From the NCBI GenBank assembly GCA_035635855.1, contig DASQAF010000006.1, forward strand, positions 186,001-250,000: a stretch of DNA of 64,000 bases, in the 5' to 3' direction. A model generated the notes under the pieces. That model was not told the origin of the DNA, ran no database searches, and was given only the letters and a program-made list of their open reading frames with translations. Origin of the DNA: UBA11740 sp035635855 (GTDB taxonomy: Bacteria; Acidobacteriota; Blastocatellia; Pyrinomonadales; Pyrinomonadaceae). Positions within the stretch are counted from its first letter, which is position 1, and every line of letters begins with the position of its first letter. Positions 8,606 to 17,328 of this stretch are shown piece by piece. The position numbers and the translations under genes were made by a program.

Positions 8606-11600
8606 CTAAGGTTTCAGGTTTAGATCCCCCGGCTCAACCAGGCAGGACTCGCGAACTCGCTCGACCGTGGCCGGCGATCTCAATGAAAACCAATCTTCAT
8701 GGCCGCGATCTTTTCGGGCGGCGAGCACTGCCTGCTTTACCGCCGAATGGACGCTGGCGGCCAGCACGCAGGGAGGCTCGCCTACTCCTTTGGAAGACAA
8801 CAACAGGTTGGGATCTTCGCGCACTTCCGAGGCCGCGTTGCGCGGAAAGATTTCCACGCGCAGATCGAGCGGAATGCTGGTGCTCGCCGGCGGCTTATAT
8901 TGCCAGGTGTTGGTTGTATTCAGCGCGCCACGCTGTTCACCGTTTGGCTGATACACCAGTTCTTCACTGAGTACGTTTCCGATTCCCATGACAAAGGCGC
9001 CTTCGATCTGTCCGATATCAATGGCCGGGTTCATACTCTTGCCCATGTCGTAGCATATGTCCGCGCGCAGAATCGTCGTCTCTCCGGTAAGCACATCGAT
9101 TTCAACTTCGGAACAAGCGGCGCTGTAGGTGTAGTCGTAAAACTGCTTGTCATCCAGGTCGCCGAGACCGGGCGTTTTGTAGAGAGCTTGTCCGGAAAGA
9201 TCCACCCGATACTGGTAAGCCTGACCGAGCACGTTCAACCACATCATCGACGGTTTGGTCTTGCCCTTAACGAGGACTTCAGCCTGCCATCCATTGTCGT
9301 AGTCCCAGTAGTTGATGCCATTGTCGATGCACCACTGGACGCCGAACCACTCTTGACATTGATCGCAAAACGCCTCGAGCCGTTTGCGCAATTGGTCGCC
9401 AGCCTCGAGGATCGCGCCCCCGTTTATGTCTGAGCTGGAGGTGGCGCCTGTACCGGTAGCGTTGGGGACGATGTTGGTGTTCATCGGCGTCATTTCGATG
9501 AGCGCGAGCGGCAGATTGAGCGCGTACGCCGCGACCTGGGCCATCTTGGTCATCATGCCCTGGCCCATCTCGACTCCGCCGTGATGCACCAGCACCGTGC
9601 CGTCGCCGACATAAGCTTCGATCAAAGCTGAGCCCTGTTGCAGAAAACCCAGGTTGTAACCCAGTCCATATTTGAGCGGCATCATGCAGATGCCGCGCTT
9701 TCGCCAACGGTTCTGAATGTTAAAGTCCTCGACCGCTTGCCGGCGATCAGCAAAGTCTGACGTTTGCTTCAAACGGTTCCAGACGTCCCTGACATAGTCG
9801 TATTCCATCGACTGGCCGTAAGGAGTCGTATCGTTGGCGCGATAGAGGTTCTTTTCGCGCACGTCTTCGGGCAGCATCCCGATGCGATGCGCCGCTGCGG
9901 CAATAGCGTCTTCCTGAACCAGGGCGGCCTGAATTCCGCCGTACGAACGCATCGCGCCGTTGCTGGCCAGGTTGGTTTTGCAAACAGTGCCCGCGGTTTT
10001 GAAATTCTTAATGTTGTAAGCGCCGTCTGATCCGGCAACTGAACAGTCCATAACGTCGAAGGAACAATCGACCGTGTTGCCGGCATTTGAATACAAGGTC
10101 GTCACCGCGCCCAGAATCTCGCCTTTGCTCGGACCCTCTTCGTCGACGATCGCGATTTGATAGTCGCCGCGGAACGCGTGACGTTTGCCGATCATGGACA
10201 TATCAATGTCGCGCGGCATGGCGATCTTCACCGGCCGATTCAGCTTCCAAGCGGCCAGGGCTACCGGCGAGGCGACGAAAGGCGAGCGCGTCGTTTTGCC
10301 GCCGTAGGCTCCGCCGAGACGCTTGATGTTCACACTTATGTTGTTGAGCTGAAGTCCTAAAGTTTTTCTGATGCTGCCCTGGATGGAAGCCGGACTCTGG
10401 CTGGAGGGATAAAGCACCATCGAATTTCCTTCGTCAGGCGCGGCGATGCAAGACTGCGTCTCCATATAAAAATGGGCTTGGCCACCGGTGTATTGACTGC
10501 CATTGACCAATGCGCATTGCAGGCCGTCGAGCACAACCGTTCCCGAGCCATTGACCCAACTGAGATCGCTGCCGGGCCGTTCGACAGTATTCAAATCATC
10601 ACCGGCGGATACTGGAAAAAAGCTTTTCTGCTCAATCGCCTCGTCAATCGTGAGGAGAGGTTGAATCACCTTGCCATCGCCATCAACCGAAGGCGTGTAG
10701 GCGATGCATTGCTGCTGGATGAAGGTGGCTGCATCGATGGCAGTCTGTTCGTCTTTGGCTATGACCAGACCGATGGATTGTCCCCAACATGTGACTTTGC
10801 CCGGGCAAAAAAGCGGGTCGTCGCCGGCTGAACCCTGCAAGTTCTTCCCGCCGGACGGTATGTCGAGATAGGTGATGTAGTCCACTACGTCCGGATACTT
10901 TTCCGAAACATGATGAAGCAAAAGGGGCACGTCGACCTGTGTGTTCGGCTGGTTGGGAACTACGTAATGAAAGTCGGCTACCGCTCGCAGACCGGTAACG
11001 AATGCGGCATTTAGACCGCGCGGTGGCAGCGGGAGATCGTGCGTGTAACGTGCTTCACCGGTAGCCTGCTCAAAAGCAGAAAGCTTGATGATCGGCCGGC
11101 TGACCGGATATTCGTCTTCATAAGTTTCAAAGTCCTGCGTTCCTTTCGACACCGGACGCTGAAATATCTCGCCGGCCGATCGGTCCCGCGGTGGTACTTC
11201 ATCCGGCTGTATTTTCTCGGCGACGTGAACAAAGAACTTGTAGAGGTAAGACTCGGCGAGTTGCCGACGATAAGCTTCCGGAATTCCATCGTACGGTAAG
11301 GACTCCAGGCGCTGGCGACAGGCGGCGTAAGCATCGTCGATGTCGGCGGCGATCCCCGTCAGGGCGGCGGCCAAAGTCTGATCATCCCAAATGTGCCCGC
11401 GCAGTGCTGCTTCGGTTCTGGTGGCATGGAAGGCGACGGGCGCAATGCCTCCCAGAACTACGCTGCAATCCGCCACGACGGCGAGGTCGCCTATGCGGAC
11501 TTTGAAGCATGCGTTGGCGACCGAGTGCGCGTTCTCCTGGCGCAACGCGACTTTGTAAGCGCGCGCGAATTCATTCTTCGCGGTCAGGGGGATGTGATAG

Positions 11601-12865
11601 GCAGCAATGATCGCGGTCTGTCGGAAGGCTTCGTCGGCGTTGTACCTTTGGACGAAATCCAGGATCGGAATCAGGATCGAGTCGTCGCCGGTGCTGACGT
11701 CGAGTTCAGTGTCCAGACAGGTGAGCACCGTAAAGAGGTCCGATGGAAACGGCGTTCCAGAAACCGCATTGCGCACCACCAGCATCGTGTTGCCCGCCAG
11801 GCTGGCCGCGTTTCTCACAATTGTGCCTGCCGTGCGACGGGCCATGTAATGCAACGACCGCAGTGCGGAAAGTTTCTCCGGCGGCGCGGCGGGAATCGTG
11901 GCTTCAAGAAAGTCAATGAACTCGCTGTAAGTAACCGACGCGCCGACCGTGATCTGATTATCTTTCAACACTGCGCCTTTGAGTTCGGAAACCTGAGAGA
12001 TGTCTATGAAAACGTGCGGGGCGATGGGCAGTACATTGGGAATGCCGACCTCAGTGTTGCCGCCGACAAGTTTGAGTCGCGCCGAAGGCTGCTGCTTCAT
12101 CAATTCATGGACCGCCGCTAAGCTGAGAGGCCGATACCACTGATGTTCGTTATGGTGGTAGTGCACGGCGCGAGGCGCAGTTTTCAGCGCCGGCGGAAAT
12201 TCGCTCTTGACTTGATCATAATGGGGGACGCATTCCGCCGGATCTACAAAGCATTCCGGAGTGCCCACTTCGTCCTTTTTGGTCCAGTCAGAAGCAAACG
12301 ATTTCATCGCATAAAGAATCGGCCGAAATCCCGTGCAGCGACAGATACTGCCGTCGAAGAGGTTTTCGATCTCTGCCTTAGTGGTTTGCTTGTCACCATT
12401 GGCGACCAGGAAGGAATGCATGTTCATCACAAAGCCCGGTGTGCAATAGCCACACTGCGATCCGTTACACTTGGCGATCTTGTATTGGACTGGGCTGATG
12501 CCTTCCGGGCTGACTTCAGGCTTGACGCTCCCTATTCCTTCCACGGTGGTGACGGCCATGCCGTCGAGGGCACAGACGGGACGCAGGCACGAATTGATCG
12601 ATCGATTTGTGACTGCGTCGGTAGCGGCGTCATAGGTCGACAGCATCACTGCGCACGCGCCGCATCCGCCCTGACCGCAACTCTTCTTGGTTCCGGTCAG
12701 TCCCACTTCCGGCGAGCGGAGGTAATCCACCAGCAAGACAGTCGGATCAGGCCGGGCGATCTCGACACGTTGATTGTTGATATAGAACACCAGATTGCGG
12801 GCGTAGTGTTCGCTGCGCGCCGATGTGGCCGACGATGCGGCTTTCGATTTCGCTTTACCTGGCAT
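8606..12865 (-). CDS. Single-chain xanthine dehydrogenase-family molybdoenzyme, 1419 aa
   Basis: A cytosolic molybdenum hydroxylase with all domains in one chain, as in eukaryotic XDH, rather than the split XdhAB form. In order: plant-type 2Fe-2S (Cys63, 68, 71, 93), second 2Fe-2S (Cys138, 141, 175, 177), FAD domain (KLVGGNTEVGI, 265-275), and two large molybdopterin domains from about 590. The catalytic Glu is E1363 (KGVGEPP) and the substrate Arg is R973 (AMRSYGG), matching bovine E1261 and R880. The position of bovine E802 (GGFGGKE) is Thr858 (GGAYGGKTTR), so the purine-binding acid is missing and the substrate may not be xanthine. XdhC follows after 22 bp; a cytochrome-like gene lies 77 bp upstream. 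Confidence 0.93.
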   Translation of the reverse strand: MPGKAKSKAASSATSARSEHYARNLVFYINNQRVEIARPDPTVLLVDYLRSPEVGLTGTKKSCGQGGCGACAVMLSTYDAATDAVTNRSINSCLRPVCALDGMAVTTVEGIGSVKPEVSPEGISPVQYKIAKCNGSQCGYCTPGFVMNMHSFLVANGDKQTTKAEIENLFDGSICRCTGFRPILYAMKSFASDWTKKDEVGTPECFVDPAECVPHYDQVKSEFPPALKTAPRAVHYHHNEHQWYRPLSLAAVHELMKQQPSARLKLVGGNTEVGIPNVLPIAPHVFIDISQVSELKGAVLKDNQITVGASVTYSEFIDFLEATIPAAPPEKLSALRSLHYMARRTAGTIVRNAASLAGNTMLVVRNAVSGTPFPSDLFTVLTCLDTELDVSTGDDSILIPILDFVQRYNADEAFRQTAIIAAYHIPLTAKNEFARAYKVALRQENAHSVANACFKVRIGDLAVVADCSVVLGGIAPVAFHATRTEAALRGHIWDDQTLAAALTGIAADIDDAYAACRQRLESLPYDGIPEAYRRQLAESYLYKFFVHVAEKIQPDEVPPRDRSAGEIFQRPVSKGTQDFETYEDEYPVSRPIIKLSAFEQATGEARYTHDLPLPPRGLNAAFVTGLRAVADFHYVVPNQPNTQVDVPLLLHHVSEKYPDVVDYITYLDIPSGGKNLQGSAGDDPLFCPGKVTCWGQSIGLVIAKDEQTAIDAATFIQQQCIAYTPSVDGDGKVIQPLLTIDEAIEQKSFFPVSAGDDLNTVERPGSDLSWVNGSGTVVLDGLQCALVNGSQYTGGQAHFYMETQSCIAAPDEGNSMVLYPSSQSPASIQGSIRKTLGLQLNNISVNIKRLGGAYGGKTTRSPFVASPVALAAWKLNRPVKIAMPRDIDMSMIGKRHAFRGDYQIAIVDEEGPSKGEILGAVTTLYSNAGNTVDCSFDVMDCSVAGSDGAYNIKNFKTAGTVCKTNLASNGAMRSYGGIQAALVQEDAIAAAAHRIGMLPEDVREKNLYRANDTTPYGQSMEYDYVRDVWNRLKQTSDFADRRQAVEDFNIQNRWRKRGICMMPLKYGLGYNLGFLQQGSALIEAYVGDGTVLVHHGGVEMGQGMMTKMAQVAAYALNLPLALIEMTPMNTNIVPNATGTGATSSSDINGGAILEAGDQLRKRLEAFCDQCQEWFGVQWCIDNGINYWDYDNGWQAEVLVKGKTKPSMMWLNVLGQAYQYRVDLSGQALYKTPGLGDLDDKQFYDYTYSAACSEVEIDVLTGETTILRADICYDMGKSMNPAIDIGQIEGAFVMGIGNVLSEELVYQPNGEQRGALNTTNTWQYKPPASTSIPLDLRVEIFPRNAASEVREDPNLLLSSKGVGEPPCVLAASVHSAVKQAVLAARKDRGHEDWFSLRSPATVERVRESCLVEPGDLNLKP

Positions 12866-12942
12866 AAGAAAACCTCAGACTGAAAAGTGTTCTGTCAAAT
12901 CGGCTGATGGCTTACCGCTCTGAGCAGATCAGGGCGCGCACA

Positions 12943-14373
12943 CTACTGAGGTCTGGGCCGTGGTATCGGTTCTCTCGGGGATACGCCGGCCCGGTTAGGC
13001 CGCTTGGCCGGGGCGCCAAACTCTTCGTCAAAAAATCCGCCCAGGACGCCGGTCTTGTACTCGGCAAAGTTACCCAATGAAATCGAAACCATCAGTGAGA
13101 AGTCGCAAGACATCATGTTCGGGTCGAAGGGAGTCGCACACGCAATATTGCGAAAGTACCGCAACCATTCCGGCGAGCTGGTAGGTGGTTGCGGCAGGAA
13201 AAAATTCGGGGGTACCAGCGATGCCGTCTGCGGAAACCCGGCGGTGCTGTGGCAGGACATGCAGGACGACGTATTGAGGTCAACCGGCCCATCGAGCCGC
13301 AATCCCCAGCCGAGGTGCTGCGGCGGTAGTTCAGGTGACGGGTTGATGCGACCCTCTTTCAAGTCCGAGTTGATTACGGTCCTGGTCGGCGGATAGCTGC
13401 TGATGATGCTCTTCGTATAGCTTGGATCATTCCCCCACATCATGCCCACGGGAACGAGGTTGTTCCAAGGCGTCGCGTTCTTTAGCGCGCCGTTGTAACA
13501 GAACGTCAGAAAAACCCAGCCTCCGGTCGAGATGGCCCGGTCATCGCGAATCATCATGTCCATTTGGATTAGCCGGACCTTGGTAACAATGCGATTGCTC
13601 GTAGCTGTCCAGGTTGGCGTAATGAAGGCCGTCCACTCGACGGGATTTTGCAGATAGTCGACCTGGTCGCTGGGCGCGTCGGTGTAAAGCAACTTGAATA
13701 TGACTGTGCCCACCGGAAAGCCGTTGTCCTTTCCAAAGCGGCGGTCAGTTACAGTAGGATCAGGATCGTTTGGGTTCTTCCACACGCGACCCAGGGTGTA
13801 GCTGGCAAAATCGTTGTAGAAGGCCACGGCGTAAACCTGGTACTGGGAAGTCTGCGCCGCGGTCAACTGCTGTGGGCTGATCGGTGCTTCCTTAATCAGT
13901 CCGTGGAATCCTTCAGAGCCTTGATCTCCCCAATGCATCCAGGGCAGGTGGTTCCACGCCCTCTTGGTATTCTTTTGCGGAATGAAGTCGGCTTCGACAC
14001 TGCCACCAAAAATGTTTCCCTCAAAGCAGTAGTCCCGGGCTTTGTTGATGTAGTCCAACCATTTGTCTCCGTCCTTGAAATCAATCTTGAAAAAGTCAGG
14101 CACGTCCGTCGGTTTAGTCTTGGGAAAATCCTGAGCCAAGCGGAAGGGCCCGGGCAGATACTGGCCCTTCTTGGCGTACTGCGCCTTCATTGCTTCGAAC
14201 TCACCGGCTGAGATCATTTGGCCGAAATCGGGAAAGCCTTGATATGGTTTCTGCGGGTTCTGATTTGCCGCCGAAAAAACGGTTTTCGAGCTTGCAGTGC
14301 GGGCAGCCTGCCAGAGGCCGCAAGCGAGGAGACCAATGACTATTAAACCGAGCGACACGGATTTGGCCTTCAT
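12943..14373 (-). CDS. Secreted mono-haem c-type cytochrome-like protein, 476 aa
   Basis: I start at ATG 14373 (MKAKSVSLGLIVIGLLACGLW), which has AAAGGA upstream and begins a signal peptide; the longer reading from 14442 does not. One CMSCH haem site lies at 371-375, followed by STAGFPQTASLVPP and a Pro/Arg-rich end. The large N-terminal part (PWMHWGDQGSEGFHGL, then AVAFYNDFASYTLGRVW) is a conserved type I cannot name. It lies 77 bp upstream of the molybdoenzyme, and transcription probably continues into it. Whether the two exchange electrons is unclear because they sit on opposite sides of the membrane. Confidence 0.75.
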   Translation of the reverse strand: MKAKSVSLGLIVIGLLACGLWQAARTASSKTVFSAANQNPQKPYQGFPDFGQMISAGEFEAMKAQYAKKGQYLPGPFRLAQDFPKTKPTDVPDFFKIDFKDGDKWLDYINKARDYCFEGNIFGGSVEADFIPQKNTKRAWNHLPWMHWGDQGSEGFHGLIKEAPISPQQLTAAQTSQYQVYAVAFYNDFASYTLGRVWKNPNDPDPTVTDRRFGKDNGFPVGTVIFKLLYTDAPSDQVDYLQNPVEWTAFITPTWTATSNRIVTKVRLIQMDMMIRDDRAISTGGWVFLTFCYNGALKNATPWNNLVPVGMMWGNDPSYTKSIISSYPPTRTVINSDLKEGRINPSPELPPQHLGWGLRLDGPVDLNTSSCMSCHSTAGFPQTASLVPPNFFLPQPPTSSPEWLRYFRNIACATPFDPNMMSCDFSLMVSISLGNFAEYKTGVLGGFFDEEFGAPAKRPNRAGVSPREPIPRPRPQ

Positions 14374-14853
14374 GTTTTGTTCCTTTGAAGATGTGCCTGT
14401 TACTAATTGCCTGCGCGCAGGGAAGAGCCGGACTGAAGACATGTTCGAGGCCGACGCCGAAACAAGCTCGTTCGGCCGAAGGACCCGGAAAGCGCCTCAC
14501 TGGGTTTCCATCGTCAGCGCTAAACTACGCATAATACGTCGGTAAGCTCGTTCCGCAATGCATCTTGCAACTGTAAACGAGCGGACTCTATCACGATGTC
14601 TTGAGAAAAGACAATCTTTTTCGTTGAGGTCCGAAAGGTTTTTCTTGGTGGGTACAGATGTGGACTGAAGCGGTCTCTATCCACTAGTCATTTCTGCTGA
14701 TTGACCCATTGATCCAGAGCTAGCCATGTGCCGCTCCGTCGCAATTCGAGGTGCAAACCCTGAACTTATAGACAGGATGAATCTCCCAGAGAGAAACGCG
14801 TTTGGGGTTGCTGACCATGTTTGAGCCGATCCTCATAAACCTTGCGCTGAGGT
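14374..14853. other. Intergenic region between cytochrome-like gene and chagasin-like gene
   Basis: About 480 bp without a credible gene. Apart from the candidate promoter near 14531-14558 I see no hairpin terminator, repeat or RNA gene. Confidence 0.5.
14531..14558 (-). promoter_or_regulatory. Candidate sigma70-type promoter for the 14373-7362 run
   Basis: On the minus strand TTGCGG (14558-14553), a 16-bp spacer and TATTAT (14536-14531) lie about 150 bp upstream of the cytochrome-like ATG. The match is moderate; nothing else in the gap looks better. Confidence 0.35.
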
Positions 14854-15162
14854 CTATGCCGGTTCCACTCGCAATCGGAAACTCTTTGTCTCCGAGACTT
14901 CATTTTCCCATGGCCGCTTATACTTGAAAGTGAGCGTTGTTGAGCCGGGTTGCAAAGCCTCTATTTGAAAACGCTCTTTCGTCGCGCCGCCAATACCAGC
15001 GCCAGGATGAGCGTAATCTTTTTTAACCAGCCGAAATCGCGAGTCATTTTGAGCTAACCCCCACTCATAGCCAGCCGTCGGAACGCTTTCAAGCTCCACC
15101 GTAAAGCCCTCGCCGACGCGAGCCACGATCTCGTCGTCATGTTGTTGGTAGACTGCCGCCAT
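14854..15162 (-). CDS. Chagasin-like cysteine protease inhibitor (family I42)
   Basis: A 102-residue protein carrying all three inhibitory loops of the chagasin family in order: PTAGYEW (28-34, family NPTTGY.W), GGATKERF (58-65, family G.GG...F) and RPWE (83-86). Chagasins block papain-family proteases by inserting these loops into the active site. There is no signal peptide, so it should act in the cytosol, where the neighbouring papain-like enzyme (also without signal) would be. The start has GGGAGG six bases upstream. It is third in the same-strand order after the protease and the acidic protein, with a 209-bp gap. The family call is by motifs and is firm; the pairing is inference. Confidence 0.82.
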   Translation of the reverse strand: MAAVYQQHDDEIVARVGEGFTVELESVPTAGYEWGLAQNDSRFRLVKKDYAHPGAGIGGATKERFQIEALQPGSTTLTFKYKRPWENEVSETKSFRLRVEPA

Positions 15163-15371
15163 AATTGCCTCCCGCTACAGTTCCCGATTTGTTGGCGTGT
15201 TGATGATAGGCGCGACTCGCCAGACAAACCAAGGGGAAGAGGCCAGCATACTTTCATTTTGAAGAGTGTTCGTTAAGTTTAGAGGCGGACTACGTGGCGT
15301 GCAATTGACGAGCAATCGTCAAGAACCAGCGCGCTGTAACCCGCCTCCAAAGGGCGAAGCTAAACCAGAGA

Positions 15372-15695
15372 TTAGCCGGAGAACGTAACCTTGAGCCCCG
15401 GATATTTCTCTACCAAGGCCGCAATATCCGAGATACCCACTCCGCTGACATCGCTAAGTGCAGCAAATTCCAGTTCTTCGTCCAAGGTTAAGGCATCGGC
15501 AGACATTTCCACCTCGGCCAACGCGGAATCAAGCTGTCCGCCCAAGTCGGTAGCATCACCAAAGTTTTCTGCCGAACTGAAGAGATCGGCATCGGCACTG
15601 GTCTTGCCACCGCAACCGCAATCTCCTGATTTGTCCAGAGTCGTGCTCTCTGCGGCTTCCAATGCACTCTCTAAGTCCAGTTCAAGATCTGGCAT
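15372..15695 (-). CDS. Small acidic protein with CGCGG motif, possible substrate or precursor
   Basis: I start at MPDLELDLES (15695), with GGAGG seven bases upstream; a longer in-frame reading overlaps the protease gene and has no such site. The 107 residues are strongly acidic, with GDCGCGGK at 24-31 and a conserved-looking hydrophobic end (SGVGISDIAALVEKYPGLKVTFSG). No signal peptide or membrane helix. It lies 61 bp after the protease stop. The short length, leader-like acidic N-terminus and position between protease and inhibitor fit a protease substrate or a peptide precursor, but no modifying enzyme is nearby. I do not recognise a family. Confidence 0.7.
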   Translation of the reverse strand: MPDLELDLESALEAAESTTLDKSGDCGCGGKTSADADLFSSAENFGDATDLGGQLDSALAEVEMSADALTLDEELEFAALSDVSGVGISDIAALVEKYPGLKVTFSG

Positions 15696-15756
15696 GAAGT
15701 CCTCCTCTCCTACTTGGTGGGGCCGGATCAACGCCCGGCCCCACGCGTCAAAGTGT

Positions 15757-16845
15757 TTAGCCCAGAGCGCGACAGAATGGGGCGCGATATTGTGGGCAAC
15801 GTTGCAGGATTGCGATGATCGCTCGTGCGAGTACGATATACGCCGGCGGACAGTTGGCGGGACGTGGTAAGCGCCCACAAACGTAATACCGCAGGCACAA
15901 CCGCAATGCTGGGTTCGTGCGGGCCAATTCCAGAACTCGCCTCAAGCCTGGAATGTAACGTGCACAATCATCGGGTCCGGGTCCCGGACACTTAAGATCG
16001 ACGTCGTAAAAAGCAAAGCTGGTGTCGATCTGACATTGGCCGTAGCCGATTTTGAAAAAACCGCTATCACCCCACCCGGGCCCCCAGCTATTCTTCGCAA
16101 TCCAGCATTGTAGGCTGTCATCGTAACCGATGACACTGATGCAGTGATAGCCCGCCAGCGCGCCGGTGACATGGCGATAGACGCCGCTGTGATACGAGAA
16201 GAAGTCCTGGAATACCGCCATGCCAGCAACGACTGGCCCTTTGGTGGCGAGGATGTTCTTGCGATCCGCAACACTAAGAATGGCAGTCCAGTTGTCGATC
16301 TTGACATATGGTGTCACGCCCGCCTTGCACGGCTGATTACCGGGCGTGTAGGGGAAGTCGGCTTCTTTGCCAACACCAGTTGTCTTGGCAAAATTGAGCG
16401 CAAGCGGAAAATTCCAACCAGTGCCGCAACAATTGCCGCAGCCACAATAGAATAGGTGCGCCTCAGACAAGTCAATATCCAGCCCGGCGTTTTTGCATAC
16501 GATTCTGACTCGTGCTTCCAAGGTGGCGCACGTGCCGAAAGACACACAAGAACCGCAAGCTGCCTGGTTCTTAATCGGAGTGACCCAGTTTCCCCCATTG
16601 TTGCGCCAATCGACCGCGGGAGGGGCGGCAACTGCTGCGAACGAGCTCAACTCAACTTTTTCGGCGGCGGAGATGGCTGCGCTCATTGCTTGCAATTCGG
16701 CTTTGTCAACATCCAGGCCGAGGAAGGACTTCTGCTCGGACGCGCTGAGTTCGGAAAGAGCAGTAGGTCCGGCCGTCCAGGAATACCCTTTCGCGTTAAT
16801 TGCACTTTGTAAGTTGGCAGGACTAGCAGGCTTTTTAGTTGCCAT
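15757..16845 (-). CDS. Papain-family (C1A) cysteine protease without signal peptide
   Basis: Full catalytic set counted from MATKK (16845): oxyanion Gln94 and nucleophile Cys100 in KNQAACGSCVSF, His234 in GYHCISVIGYDD, Asn252 in IAKNSWGPGWGDSGFFKI. The usual Trp after the catalytic Cys is Val. The N-terminal 75 residues (LQSAINAKGYSW..., LSELSASEQKSFLGL) form a short, non-I29 propeptide-like region before VDWRNNGG. A Cys/Pro/Arg-rich extension of about 75 residues follows the catalytic domain. No signal peptide is visible. The start has GAGG eight bases upstream. It is the first gene of the three-gene module that ends in its likely inhibitor. Confidence 0.9.
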   Translation of the reverse strand: MATKKPASPANLQSAINAKGYSWTAGPTALSELSASEQKSFLGLDVDKAELQAMSAAISAAEKVELSSFAAVAAPPAVDWRNNGGNWVTPIKNQAACGSCVSFGTCATLEARVRIVCKNAGLDIDLSEAHLFYCGCGNCCGTGWNFPLALNFAKTTGVGKEADFPYTPGNQPCKAGVTPYVKIDNWTAILSVADRKNILATKGPVVAGMAVFQDFFSYHSGVYRHVTGALAGYHCISVIGYDDSLQCWIAKNSWGPGWGDSGFFKIGYGQCQIDTSFAFYDVDLKCPGPGPDDCARYIPGLRRVLELARTNPALRLCLRYYVCGRLPRPANCPPAYIVLARAIIAILQRCPQYRAPFCRALG

Positions 16846-17328
16846 GTAGAGCCTCACTTTCTCGCCAAGTAGGCGTGTTAAGGATGGTGGTGATTCTGAA
16901 ACCTCTTAAGCCGACAGACATCGACAGACATCTGGAACGCATCATTGTCGAGTTCCGCCCAGAAGATGTGTCTGCTTCGTTCCGACAGCCCGATCAAGTT
17001 TTATTTCACGGGGCTCATCAAAGGGTCGAAGGTTTACCGGATTGAGTGCGACACAATCCCGGTACCCTCGGTCGGGGCAACCTGTACGGCTGCTTTCTCC
17101 GGTTCGCTTTTGTGAAGCATGAAGGAGCTATCGCCGGTTCATCTAACACACAGGCCGAATCGGCACGAAGGTGAGATCCAGTCGATCGTGCGCGTTAAGG
17201 TAGCGATAAGGCCAGCCTCCGGAGCGGAATTCATTTTCATACCTGACGAGGAGTGTAGGCTTTCCCCCAGCGTGTGTCTGTCCAATATTGGACAATGACG
17301 AAGAGGTAGTCTTTTGTTAAGGCGAACT
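16846..17328. other. Intergenic region upstream of the protease module
   Basis: A 483-bp gap between the Crp/Fnr gene's stop and the protease start. It holds the 16-bp palindrome at 17279-17294; no gene, terminator hairpin or clear promoter is visible otherwise. Confidence 0.5.
17279..17294. promoter_or_regulatory. 16-bp perfect palindrome TGTCCAATATTGGACA, candidate operator
   Basis: A perfect dyad of the length bound by Crp/Fnr dimers lies just past the Crp/Fnr gene and about 430 bp ahead of the protease start. It does not match the E. coli CRP or FNR sites, so the link to this regulator is only positional. Confidence 0.35.

Noticed and set aside
16839..17045. 68-codon plus-strand frame upstream of the protease module
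   Set aside because: It begins inside the protease start region on the other strand and has no start signal or conserved motif.
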